DNA of 64,000 nt. Source: Cyprinodon diabolis. Lineage: Eukaryota > Chordata > Actinopteri > Cyprinodontiformes > Cyprinodontidae. The notes under the pieces are model-generated. The model was not told where the DNA came from. It did not search any database and worked only from the letters and a program-made list of their open reading frames with translations. Position numbers and translations under genes: made by a program. Location: NCBI GenBank assembly GCA_030533445.1, contig CM060071.1, positions 1,922,001 through 1,986,000 of the forward strand, written 5' to 3'. Positions 23,447 to 35,317 of the stretch are shown one piece after another. The number at the start of each line of letters is the position of its first letter. Positions within the stretch are counted from its first letter, which is position 1.

Positions 23447-23800
23447 AGAGTTGATGCATATGAGTTATTTTAAATGATTCCTCAGGCCAATATACAGCAC
23501 TTGACACAATCAAGGCTACTAGCTGGGCTCCCCTCTTGAAATACAAACTATGTAAATTGGGAGAAGACACACCATCATTGGCCTGGTCATATAACCTGGA
23601 AGAAGGTATCACTTTACGGCAACAGGCTCTTATAAAGTCATGGAGCTAAGATTTTCACACCTGCTCGACTACTGGTCATGGCTGAGATAAGGAACAAGTT
23701 TAAACCTTCGGAGGAGGCTAAATAGAGAAAACATGGGATTAGAAAAACAGAGTTGATCTTGCAAAAGAGAAGCTGGTTGTAAAACTATTCTCTTCTCAAC
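23447..23800 (+). repeat. unidentified dispersed repeat with coding-like frame, copy 1
   Basis: Aligns with the reverse complement of 59035-59392 at roughly 75-80 percent identity by eye. In the shared frame both encode MHMSYLNDSSGQYT, then APLLKYxLCKLGEDxPSLAx and a following LEE. This copy needs a one-base shift in the TTTT at about 23474, and then reads ALDTIKATSWAPLLKY, with a stop after IKSWS. I do not recognise the protein. It may be a fragment of a transposon-encoded gene or a duplicated pseudogene exon. Confidence 0.6.
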
Positions 23801-23881
23801 TTTATTATTGGATTGGTAAGTTAACATTTTGCTCCTAGTATACAGTCAAATACCTTTGTTATTATTTTCTATGTTTAGACG

Positions 23882-23914
23882 CTTTTGGCCACTAGTGCCC
23901 CTAGTGGCCAAAAG
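23882..23914. repeat. perfect 14-bp inverted repeat
   Basis: CTTTTGGCCACTAG and CTAGTGGCCAAAAG separated by TGCCC. It could form a stable hairpin or be the remnant of back-to-back transposon ends. No gene is adjacent. Confidence 0.9.
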
Positions 23915-24337
23915 TCGCACGGTGTGTGTTTGAAAACAAATTTCACTACTGTGGGACATTAAATTATTCATTAATTTTATTTCTTACTTATTCAACTGTT
24001 TTGAATGCAAACTTATCACGTGATAGGTTGACTACCTTACCATTGTTGGCTGTGCTGCATATGGAAGCTGCTTGCTGCAGTTTAACAACAGCTTGTTAGC
24101 GAGATTAGTTTATTAAAACTGGCTATGTGAAACGTCCATGCGGACTAATTTGAGTACAGAGTAGTGAGTTGAACCTCCACAGTGCCAAGAAATGTTGTGA
24201 TTTCATCAACTTACTGGAGGAAAAGATTCAGAAACACAGAATGAACAGCAGTAAATGCTGGAACTATTGCCTTTGGGAATGGTCTGCAGTTCCATGACCC
24301 ACCTGAGTTCCGCATCCCAATCTATCAACGTCATGGG

Positions 24338-24756
24338 AGCTGTCGCTAAACCTCCACACTAACTCCTAACCCCTCAATCACTATATAGAGCTGGGACTAT
24401 ATAATGAACTTTATAGTGAACTTGGTTAACGAACCGTTCAGACATATGATCACTACTTTTCACTCCCTGTTGGTCACATGACTCCCACTCCTCGCCTATG
24501 TCATCTTTCCTCTTTCTCACCACAATAACAAATCCCATCATGCTTTGCAAGGAGAGCTCTTGCAAAGATTATGGGAAAGATCTGCTCATCTAGTGACCAT
24601 GGTTGCACATTTTTCTTCAAGGTGCATTGTGAGGAACTTTGAGTCCACCATTTTTTTTTTATTCACTAGACATGCGGACACTCATATACTGTAAAATAGC
24701 GTAAATACTATGTAGTGCTCTGTTTAGGGGTTAGGGCGGACGTCCGGACACAGCCT
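24338..24756. mobile_element. non-autonomous TIR element
   Basis: Left end GAGCTGTCGCTAAAC...CTCCTAACCCCTCAATCAC then TATATAG; right end, reversed, AGGCTGTGTCCGGACGTCC then GCCCTAACCCCTAAAC...CACTACATAG. The two arms are imperfect inverted repeats of about 50 bp. The GCTGTGTCCG...CCTAACCCCTA wording matches a common fish DNA repeat. No target duplication could be defined. Confidence 0.5.
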
Positions 24757-26256
24757 GGGTGTGTCGTTATTCTCTCTCTCTCTACATGCTGCCAAGGGCT
24801 TTATCTTGTCAGAATAACAGATAATTTTATGGTCATCACAGTTTAGCACTTCCCCAGTCAATATTCTAAAACCACAACCCCCGGTATGTAAAGCAAACAG
24901 GTTTTCCTTGGAAATGCAAAGTTCTTTTTAAACCTTTTATTTAAAAGAGATTCCTATAGGCTCATCTTCACCTTTCTGTGTGCATCTTCGCTTATTTCTG
25001 ATTAGCTGCAAAAGTCAATAAGATCACTGGGAAGAGGTGGAAGAGCTTATTCTTTCAGATTGTCTAAGATTATCTGTCTTATTATACTGTCTAGACATAG
25101 ACAGTATAGACAGTTTTAGCTAAATTGCAAAGCATTTGTTTTATTTTTTAAGTTTAAAAATATACTTTAAGGTCTGGTTGTTACTTTAAAATTCTAATTT
25201 GTAGTTTTGACATGACAAATTGTCAAGGAGTGTAAATACTTTTGCAAGGTGATGTATTACAAAATACGTATTTAACAGAGAAGAATGGAAACTTAGAACT
25301 GAAATAAAAATGCAATGTTTTGACCCCTTGCCACTCTTTGAAGCCCCAGTCTTAGGGTCAGTGTTTTTGTGTAGCGTTCCATACAGACTTAAACAACCTT
25401 TCCTGTGGTGGCCAATATGTGAGTCCAAATGTTGGGTTATAAATAGAGAGGCCTCTGGAAGTGTGGCTTGCTCTTACTGTTTCTCTTGGCAGACTAAGGT
25501 CTGAGAACATTACCCTGGTTCTATTCATATGCAAAGATTCATTTTTCATGTGTTGTTAGAGTCCACAAGCTACATGTTCATTTAACAATGTTGACTAAAG
25601 AAACTCAGCTGTTATTTTGCCGTTATTTGCTGTGTTTTGTCTTTGTGGACAAATAAAAAACAAGAGGTTAGCCTTTCTTTCACATTGTTGCGACAAATGA
25701 GCCTCATTTTGCATGATAAGTTTAGAAAGGAACATATGGTTAGTGAAAGACCCACGTTTGGCCTCTTTGCCTGCCATTAAAAAACATTTAATCTGATAGA
25801 ATCATTTGTCTTTGTGTCTGGAGTCGGCAAGTCCAAGGCCAGCTTCCAGCATCTAATTGGTCCAAAGGATCTTTGACATCATGAAGAAGTTAAAGGTCAG
25901 TCTGGGCCAACCTTGCAGATTCTTTGGTGCCGATTTTAGTTTGAGAGTTGCCAGGTGTGAAAAGCTTTTCTTGTTTTTCTTGGGCCCATGTGAACATCTG
26001 TGCAACTCTAAATAGCAAGTGGACTGAAAAGTGCTGTGGAAGAATATTCAAGACTTCGCCCTTATACAATCCTAGCAGTTTAAAGAAAACAGCTTTTAGG
26101 TGCAGAGACCAGGAGGGAATAAAACTCTTTGATGTTGCTCCTAGTAATATATATTAACCCACATTTATATTATGCAGGTTTCCTTTTTTCTATTTGGCTG
26201 TTCCCTTAACTAAGAAACAAACCTGGGTGGCTCCTCCACAATCAAGTCACCAGTTG
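24757..26256. other. no gene seen; small transposon-end fragment
   Basis: Mostly unremarkable. The segment GTGTAAATACTTTTGCAAGG at about 25230-25250 resembles a terminal piece of a Tc1-type fish repeat. A perfect 11-bp inverted repeat (TATACTGTCTA/TAGACAGTATA, 4-base loop) lies at 25083-25108. Confidence 0.4.
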
Positions 26257-26874
26257 CTCTCTTTCAGAGGTGTAAAGTAATGAAGTACAAATACTTAAGT
26301 ACACTTTTTAGGTATCTATATTTTACTCCATTACTTATTTTTCTTTCTACTTCTGACTTCTACTCATTACATTTTCACACAAGTATCTGTACTTTCTATC
26401 CCTTACATTTTTCATACAAACCTTACTTGTTACGCTTGGCTTCGGTTTAATGTTTATAAATATTTGTTTCCCATCATGTGTGCCATACTGATCAGTGGCT
26501 CCATCCACATCTAGTTAAAACTAGTGTAATTGGATGAGTCATAGAACGCAAACACTCATTGGTTAGCTAAAGGAAATCATCAGAAGCAAGCAGGTGTTCT
26601 TCAAACTGCAAACGTAAATTGTCTATGCCATGCTACAATGATGGATTCAGATAAAGATGTCGAAATGTCTGAAAGGTCGGACACAGGGGAGAGCGTATCG
26701 GGAGACGGAGACCAACAAGAAAATTGAGCTTTAGTTCATATAGTGGCATCTGGCTGTTTGTTTTCAAGATTACTTTATACTTTTATACTTTAAGTAGTTT
26801 TTGGAAAAAATACTTTTTCACTTTTGCTTGAGTAAAGAGGTCATGTTAACTCTTCAACTTTTGCCAGAGTGTTT

Positions 26875-27620
26875 TTAAACTGCAGTTCAATCTGAAAAAA
26901 CTCACACAAATAGAAAAGACAATTAGAAGTCATTTAATGATACAATACATTGTCTTTGGCGCTCAGACCATTGCAGGAAACATGGCGCTTAATTTTGATA
27001 GATATACATGAACAGGAGCAAAGAATAGGGGTGCCCCCCCCCCCCCCCCCCCAGGCCTGAAACTGGTGGTGGAGTGGAGATAGATGAAGATGGTCAGTCT
27101 GTAGACTGCTGGTTAGTAAGACGGTCTGCTGAGCTTTATGGGGAGATCCAGTGGACTGTGTGAGCTGATACTAGAGCTTCACTCAGGGAAGATGGAAGTC
27201 CAGTTGGATAACACAGGTTGAGAGAACCTGTCCATGACGAGCAAGCATGAAGCGACAGTGGAGAGAAAAACTCCCCATTTGAAAGAAACCTCTGGCAGAA
27301 CCAGGCTCAACATGGCGGTCTTCTGCCAGACCGGTTGAGATCAGACAAGGAATGCAGTAAGAGTCCCGGAGTAATGACACTCTGATGAAGTTTTAGCTAC
27401 GATGGTGGAGGAGGGCCTGGAGGTGGGTTGAAACGGGGTCATCTGAATGAAGTCACATTGCATCCACAGCCTGAGCACAGGAGCAGACAGTGCGGATCAT
27501 TTAAGATGAACTTTGGATGCCGATCGGCTTCCATAGAGGTGTGGTTCAAAGCTGATCTGTGTCGCAGGTTGATATAGAGAGCAATCAGTTTCTTCAGTTG
27601 AACTTCCGCCTAGGCTCCAT
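26875..27620 (-). mobile_element. L2-like LINE 3' region (minus strand) nested in hAT
   Basis: Shares most of its length with 44475-45260 (for example GAAACCTCTGGCAGAACCAG, CTCAACATGGCGGTCTTCTG). In reverse it reads GAGCCTGGTTCTGCCAGAGG then TTTC and a CTCTCCACTGTCGC-type stretch, the same blocks as the L2 3' UTR at 43040-43100, so it is a diverged sister family. No RT sequence remains. Its boundaries come from alignment to the second copy and from the resumption of hAT sequence near 27620. Confidence 0.7.
27034..27052. repeat. poly-C tract (19 C)
   Basis: A run of 19 C within the nested L2-like copy. The sister copy at 44630-44645 has a short mixed T/C stretch at the same place, so the tract expanded after insertion, or its length is a sequencing uncertainty. 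Confidence 0.95.
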
Positions 27621-27672
27621 TACTTCTACTTAAGTAAAAAATGTGTGTACTTTTGACACCTCTGCTCTCTTT

Positions 27673-28917
27673 ATAAAACCCAAAACATATGAAGATTCTC
27701 ACACTAAGTAGACACGAAGAAATAAAGTTTTTTCATTAAATGCATGGGATCAGGCTGGCATGAGTTGGTCAGACAAAAGAGTGTGGGTAACCTTATAGCT
27801 CTTATGCGGGGATATAAACTTTAAGAGGTCCCTATGCTGAGTGAGCTATGGATGGGAAGCATCCTGGTTTCTTTTCCTACCTGTTTCCTTACTGCCAACG
27901 CTAATCAGACAGCACTTATCATGGCAGCTCCTGATGGACCTCTGCTTTAGCTTTAGACATCATGTTAATGTCTAAAATCCACTTTTTAATGCGTTGCTTA
28001 ATTACTAAAAAAAATTGTTTGATGAGTAGACTGACACCTCAGTAGTTTAGTTCCAATGCATCTATAAGCTTGTAGTCTATTCTTCTGCATTTACTGCCAG
28101 AAGTTGCCGCACTGTTAAGCAGATGTGGAATCTGTAGCGTCCATTTTGAATGGGTCCGATCTAGCACACAACTGAAGCGTTATATTCAAGATGGGTTTCA
28201 TGGATACTCAGAAGCTTCCAACATCCAACTCATCTCAGACACCAATGGCAACTCCTGGTAAGGTGAAAAAAATAAAAATAAAAAAAACCCTGTCAAGTGG
28301 GAGCTACGAAATGCAGAGGTTCTGCAAAAAGTATCTGGGTTCTGATCTTCAGAATGTTTGTGTCCTAAAATAGTGCAAATGTGTTTGTACATGCAGAACA
28401 GATCTTTGAAGTAGGTGCAAAGTGATTTGTGTTTGATTTCAGCAGAAATGCGTGTGCAAAGTGTTTTTTGTGTTTGTGGCTTCATAAGAATGCAGAACAT
28501 ATTCTAATCAAAAAAACTGTACAAATTCATGGGTGGACAATATGCAAATGTAAACATTTATCACACTTAAAAAGATTTTCTAAATTGGAAAACCAACTGA
28601 GATTGTCGTTTTTGTCTTTTTTAGTACTTTTGAAAGTCAGGTGACATGAAAAAAAATCTATGCTAATTGTTGCATATTGATACAATGCCAGACGATAAAG
28701 AGGGATGATGTGTACATCTAGAGATATTTGGCTGCCAGAAATAACAAAATTCTACTAAACAAAAGAAAATATAAATGAACATATTTTTTCTATGAAAATA
28801 TTACAAATATTATTTAGTATTGTCATTTTTTTTCTTGAATCATTTTTCATTATCATCAGCTCCATGGTTTAGAACTTCTTCTTTCGTTTAAAGCCGCTCT
28901 CAAACTGCCTACAATTC
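27673..28917. other. no recognisable feature
   Basis: No gene or known repeat. Overlapping short frames near 28191-28644 are unsupported. Confidence 0.4.
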
Positions 28918-28966
28918 AATCTACCAGAGGTGTGAATAGTCTAACTATTCACACCTCTGGTAGATT
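28918..28966. repeat. perfect 23-bp palindrome
   Basis: Left arm AATCTACCAGAGGTGTGAAT then AGT (28918-28940), loop CTA, right arm the exact reverse complement (28944-28966). Each arm contains CAGAGGTGT, the terminal motif of the hAT family at 26265, facing inward. It could be a collapsed pair of transposon ends or a template-switch palindrome. Confidence 0.95.
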
Positions 28967-30870
28967 TAAGATAGAAAGTAATTTTATTCCAGCAAGAAAT
29001 TGTTTTTGAATTTCAACTGACAAAAACATCTTACAAAAGATAAGACTATGTACAAACAGCAATTATTGTAGGGAAAAAAGCCAGAAACAGCGAGAATCTT
29101 ATAACTGAAGGGACCTTTCTGTTGGTCTTTGTTGATATTTCTGATCATCTCATCAGACTTTGATACTGTGAGGACTTTTTGCCATCATTCCTGTTTTTAC
29201 CTCCCATAGAATTTTCTTTCAACTTAATGCTCCAAATGGTCTGCCAGTAGTGTTTATGATTTTCACTGCTAACCTTTTTTTTGTTTTTTGTTTTTTCCTA
29301 CATTGCGTTTTTGAGGTGATGCCTTTACTTTTAACAGTTTATCTACCCCAGTGGTTAAAAAGCACACAGTCATGTTCCCACTATCACACATTATGCTGTC
29401 CTTCTCTTTTTTTACTCTAAGTGATGGACTCATCACACCGGTAACCCTAACTCTGTTCAGGGCAGTGGGGACCCACTGTAAGAGAGCGGTTATATATTTT
29501 CTAATATAAGATTATGGTAATGCAGTAATAGACAGATTCATTGTAAAGTTTCATTTCTACTGAGAGGTGCAACATCAGTTTTTACTCCTAATCCCTTATC
29601 ATTGTCCTTTTTTTCCAAACCACTGAGGTTTTAAAGACATCTACATTTTTGCAAATGGTCATCAACCACAAACACTTATAACTGAACTGGTGAGTTTTTG
29701 CATCCAAAAAGCTAGTAAAGCAGCAGAGATCCTGATTCAAACAAAACAGGCCAAGAAATTCTTTGCATGATAAAAATAGAAACTGTTTAATCAAGCATCT
29801 AGTTCACCAAACAGCACCCTACCTCTGCCCCTGACCCCTAGAGTAAACACAACATGGCTCCTTTCCTCACCTACCCAGAGGGTTGCAGGTGGTCAGCATG
29901 GACACCTCAGTATGGGTTCTGACCCGGGGTTCAGGGGTCAGACCCTCAAATGATGGCCTTCCTTGCTGCCTCTAATTGCTGTGTTTATTTTTAGTCCACA
30001 GTGGGCCGCGTCAAGCTATTAAAAGAAACATGAACATGAGGCCGTCTGCTAATTACAGCTGGACCAAAAGACCCTCACTTTCCCCAATTGTTACCACATG
30101 CTAACCCAAGGAGGAGTCTCATCTGTCACCTTCACTGTCTGTCCAGTTTTTTTTTAGTTTACAAAGCATTGCTGGATGGAATGCTACAGCTGGTGGGTAC
30201 CGCTGTAATAACCTCTGTGATGCTTTAAAAATGTGCTATGTGGGGATTTCTAAATGTCATCATAAAAGCAGCAACTAGCTTTAATTTTAGCAGGAAAGTC
30301 TAAATATATAGACTATATTCTATACTATATAAGACTAAATCATCTAATTTAATTGTTTAGGAGAGTCAAAACAACAAGTTTTATTTGATTGCTTCAGGGG
30401 TTGGAAGGATTTTGCTCACACAGGAAGCCATGTTACAGGAAGACAACAGATAAAGCCGATAACACTGGAGAATATCAGAAAATCTTTAAGGAAGCACTAA
30501 GTAATTGGGTCGATTTAGGCCCATTTGTGGTCAGAAGAAGGTTGAAATAAAGCAGCAGACCAGGCCAGCTTTAGGGAGATGTTTACAAAGGTTTAATCTT
30601 AATAGGAAACTGGTTGAGTGGATTAAAGTAAGAATCCAGACAAACATAATATGTGAAGGATTTTCTTTAAGTCTGATATAGAAGTAAAATAAATTTCAGC
30701 TATCTTAGCAGGATATTTTAGAAATGTGTTAATTTGCATGCTCCGGCTAAAGTGGTGGTTCTCCCAGGTGTTAGAAAGCATCTAAATGTACAAAAGTTTC
30801 AGCAAAGAGAAGAGTACAAAATAGTATTTGCTGAAGGAGTTGCAGGAATTTCCAACAATAAGTGATTGTA
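28967..30870. other. no gene; possible conserved non-coding block
   Basis: Mostly unremarkable. The stretch 29930-30140 is even in composition and carries several TAATTA/CTAATTG-type motifs (CTCTAATTGCTG, GCTAATTACAGC), which would fit an enhancer-like conserved element. That cannot be judged without other genomes. Confidence 0.3.
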
Positions 30871-31010
30871 AGTAAGTAAGTAAGGGTTTTTTTATAGCAC
30901 CTTTCTCAGACAAGCGTCACACAATGCTGTACAACATAAGGGACAAAATACAAAGCAGGACCATATAAAATGCATATAGGCAAAATAAATACAATCATAG
31001 TGGATCATAT
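30871..31010. repeat. teleost interspersed repeat fragment
   Basis: Starts with an (AAGT)n run, then TTTTTATAGCACCTTTCTCA then GACAAGCGTCACACAATGCTGTACAAC. This is the '...TATAGCACCTTTC-AGACA...AAAGTGCTTTACA' end of a frequent fish retroelement. The family is not certain. Confidence 0.5.
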
Positions 31011-32467
31011 TCTTATTATGCCTGGACTAAGAAATAAGGTTGCAAGACAAAAAAGACACAAAAACCTTTATGGAAAATATTTGATGTTGTTGCATGCTTA
31101 GGCTACGTTTCCAGAGAATGATTTGGCACAAGCACTAAAGGAAACCATTCTGACAACAAAACATGATAAGGTACCATATATGGGGATTTTCCTTAAAATT
31201 ATTTAGAGTAATACACGTTTGTTTCATTGAAAAAGCTTCCAGTGTCTACCAGAAAGCTGAAGATAAAGAGAGATTTGATCAATCAGCACAACCATGACCT
31301 TGTCTATTTATCAACATCCACGGAAGAATGTTATCAGCAAAATAACCTTTAAGTTTCAGAGTTGTGAAGAAAGCTAATGAGGGATTTAGAAACCTTAAAA
31401 GGTACATTAGGCAATTATCGGCAGCTCAAGATTTGGTACAATAAAAAACTAATAGAAACAGAATTCTGAAATTAGATTAAAACTATAAGGATGTGATTCA
31501 GAGTATGTATTGTCTAACCGTTTTATTAGACTTCTATTTTTCAGTTTCTATGTAATAGATTCATGTATTTAATTTATACTGTACATCACATACTTTAAAT
31601 TAAATGTAGCACATCTTTTACATCATTATAATCTCATATTTCAGTGGGCGTGTACAAAATAAGTTTCTGTTCTTTCTCTTTTTCCTTCCCCGGTTCCTAC
31701 GAGTGCTTTAAGAAACAGCTTGATGTCAGCTGTGAATGTAAGGCTGTCAGAAAGGTGTCTGGATATTGTCAAACAGCAGAAGCCCACCCGTTTCGCCTTA
31801 ACCTGATGGATTGAATTTCGCCTACACTGTGATGAACACAAACCTGCAGCTTCCTGTAGAAATGAATCACTGAAGGATAGAAAATAGGTATTCACTTGAG
31901 AGCAACGCATTATATTATTAAGCCTTGTTAGGTGATAATTATGTGATTCCTTTTTTTCATACTTTGATAAAAAATCATCATGAACTTCAGGGTGAACCAG
32001 TCATCATGACCAGTTCCCAGAAAGTAAGAATTTGCTTGAAGATGGCAAAGATCCCACCAGACTAGGACAATAATATTGATTCCACATTTATTTACATGAA
32101 GAGCTGTAAATAAAGTCATGAAAGACCATGGACGTAGGTTTGCATAGGGACCATAGGGACATGTTAGAAAATGTTGGATCGACCCACTTGTATTTACCAA
32201 TAATTAGATGTCAACAACATGTTTATAATTTACAATACAGCGTTGTTGTCTAAGGAGCTATTTAAACATTCAGACAGTAAGCAATATAGGATGATGATGA
32301 AAGGTTGTGTTACATTTAATACTTTACTATTAAAAACGCACTTGTACAGAAACATCATATGACTATAGTAAACACAGATATAATGCTGCAGGGCAGCCTC
32401 AGGGTGAAGCAGCTGCCCTTCAGTGCTGCATGTTGGAAGAAATGTGTTTGGAAAGTTACCATAAAAT
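31011..32467. other. no recognisable gene
   Basis: No gene. The bit CATGGACGTAGGTTTGCATAG then GGACCATAGGGACATG (about 32128-32163) resembles the end of a fish DNA repeat, but nothing more can be delimited. Confidence 0.35.
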
Positions 32468-32851
32468 TAGGGCTGCAACTAATGATTATTTTGCAAATTG
32501 ATGAATCTGTTAATTATTTTTTCGATGAATCGATTAATAATCAGATAGACAAAGATTCCTTAAAGAAGATGTTTTACTAAATGAAGCCAGGTGACACAGA
32601 AACTTTTCATCTTGAGCAGTTCTGGATGGAGAATATTAAAAGACAAAAACTTTTTTTTAATCTTAAATGCAAAATGTTTACATATTTTTTTACAATCTTG
32701 GTATAATTCCTGCTCTAAATGGGTCGCTCTGCCGGCTAAAGGCACATTTTAGTGGCCCTATACTCCAGTTAACGATTAACCAATCACTAAATTAGTTGAT
32801 AATTACCGGTATTTAAATAATCCATTAATATGATTGATTGTTTCAGCCCTA
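32468..32851. mobile_element. hAT MITE (TAGGGCTGCAAC type)
   Basis: A 384-bp element. Ends TAGGGCTGCAACTAATGATT and, reversed, TAGGGCTGAAACAATCAATC. Flanks CATAAAAT (32460-32467) and GATAAAAT (32852-32859) match at 7 of 8 bases, as expected of a hAT target duplication. Interior AT-rich ATCGATTAAT motifs are typical. Non-coding. Confidence 0.9.
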
Positions 32852-34550
<1,699 letters not shown>

Positions 34551-35205
34551 ATACACTCTTAAAATGTTAGTTAAAAACAAACCCAATTTGGGTAGTTTTC
34601 CAACCCAGCACTAGTTACATATTGAAGAGAACATATGTTGGGTTAATTTAACCCAACTATTTGAGTTGGTTACCTTAATACAACAATTGGGTTGTTTGTT
34701 ATAAAACCCAATCAAGAGGTCACATTGACTGCACTGTTGGGTTGTTAATATGTTATTATTATTTGATATATAATATATTTTACTACTACTAATTATGTTC
34801 ATTATTTGAATATATTAGAACTATTACTTACTCATATGTAAGTACAACACAACCGAAGCTAGTCCTGCATAGTGCCTCATAAACCTACATCTTAACCCCT
34901 ATCTGAAGCTTTGTATAATATGAAATCAAATATAAGTTTCAATCTAAAAAAGCTGAGTATGTCACATACCTTGCTTCGTGCTGAATTGAGTCTATTTGGT
35001 CTGGTCTGATCAGATGTTGTTCAGATCCAGTTAGTGGGCGGTGTGTGGTTGCACATGCAGGAACATCAACCCAAGTTGTTAGGTAGTCCATCGACTTAAG
35101 TTCTCAGCATACAATGCAATTAGATAAAAATAACCAAATTAAATTACACAACAAGCACAACCTAGAGATTGGGTTAAAACCACCCAGCATTGCTTTGAGA
35201 GTAGG
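34551..35205. mobile_element. MITE-like element with AACCCA/TGGGTT motifs
   Basis: Left end TACACTCTTAAAATGTTAG; right end, reversed, CTACTCTCAAAGCAATGCTG. The first and last 150 bp are studded with TGGGTT/AACCCA, including a TTGGGTTAA/TTAACCCAA palindrome at about 34639-34656. This matches a teleost repeat that starts ACTCTTAAAAATGCTGGGTT. About 655 bp, no coding capacity; superfamily not assigned. Confidence 0.6.
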
Positions 35206-35286
35206 ATCTAAATTGTTGATGGGCTGCATTCCCTGATATAACAATATTAATATATTCCTCATCGTTTAGGAGTGTTTTTATAATTA

Positions 35287-35317
<31 letters not shown>

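Larger units (their letters stand above)
26265..27664. mobile_element. hAT element with perfect 8-bp TSD and nested LINE insertion
   Basis: Flanked by CTCTCTTT at 26257-26264 and 27665-27672. Termini are inverted repeats: CAGAGGTGTAAAGTA at the left and, reversed, CAGAGGTGTCAAAAGTAC at the right. The AAGTAC-rich ends match a common fish hAT family. The interior from about 26875 to 27620 is an L2-like insertion, so the hAT itself is about 650 bp and non-autonomous. A tiny acidic open frame (26638-26727) may be a relic of the transposase N-terminus. Confidence 0.92.
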
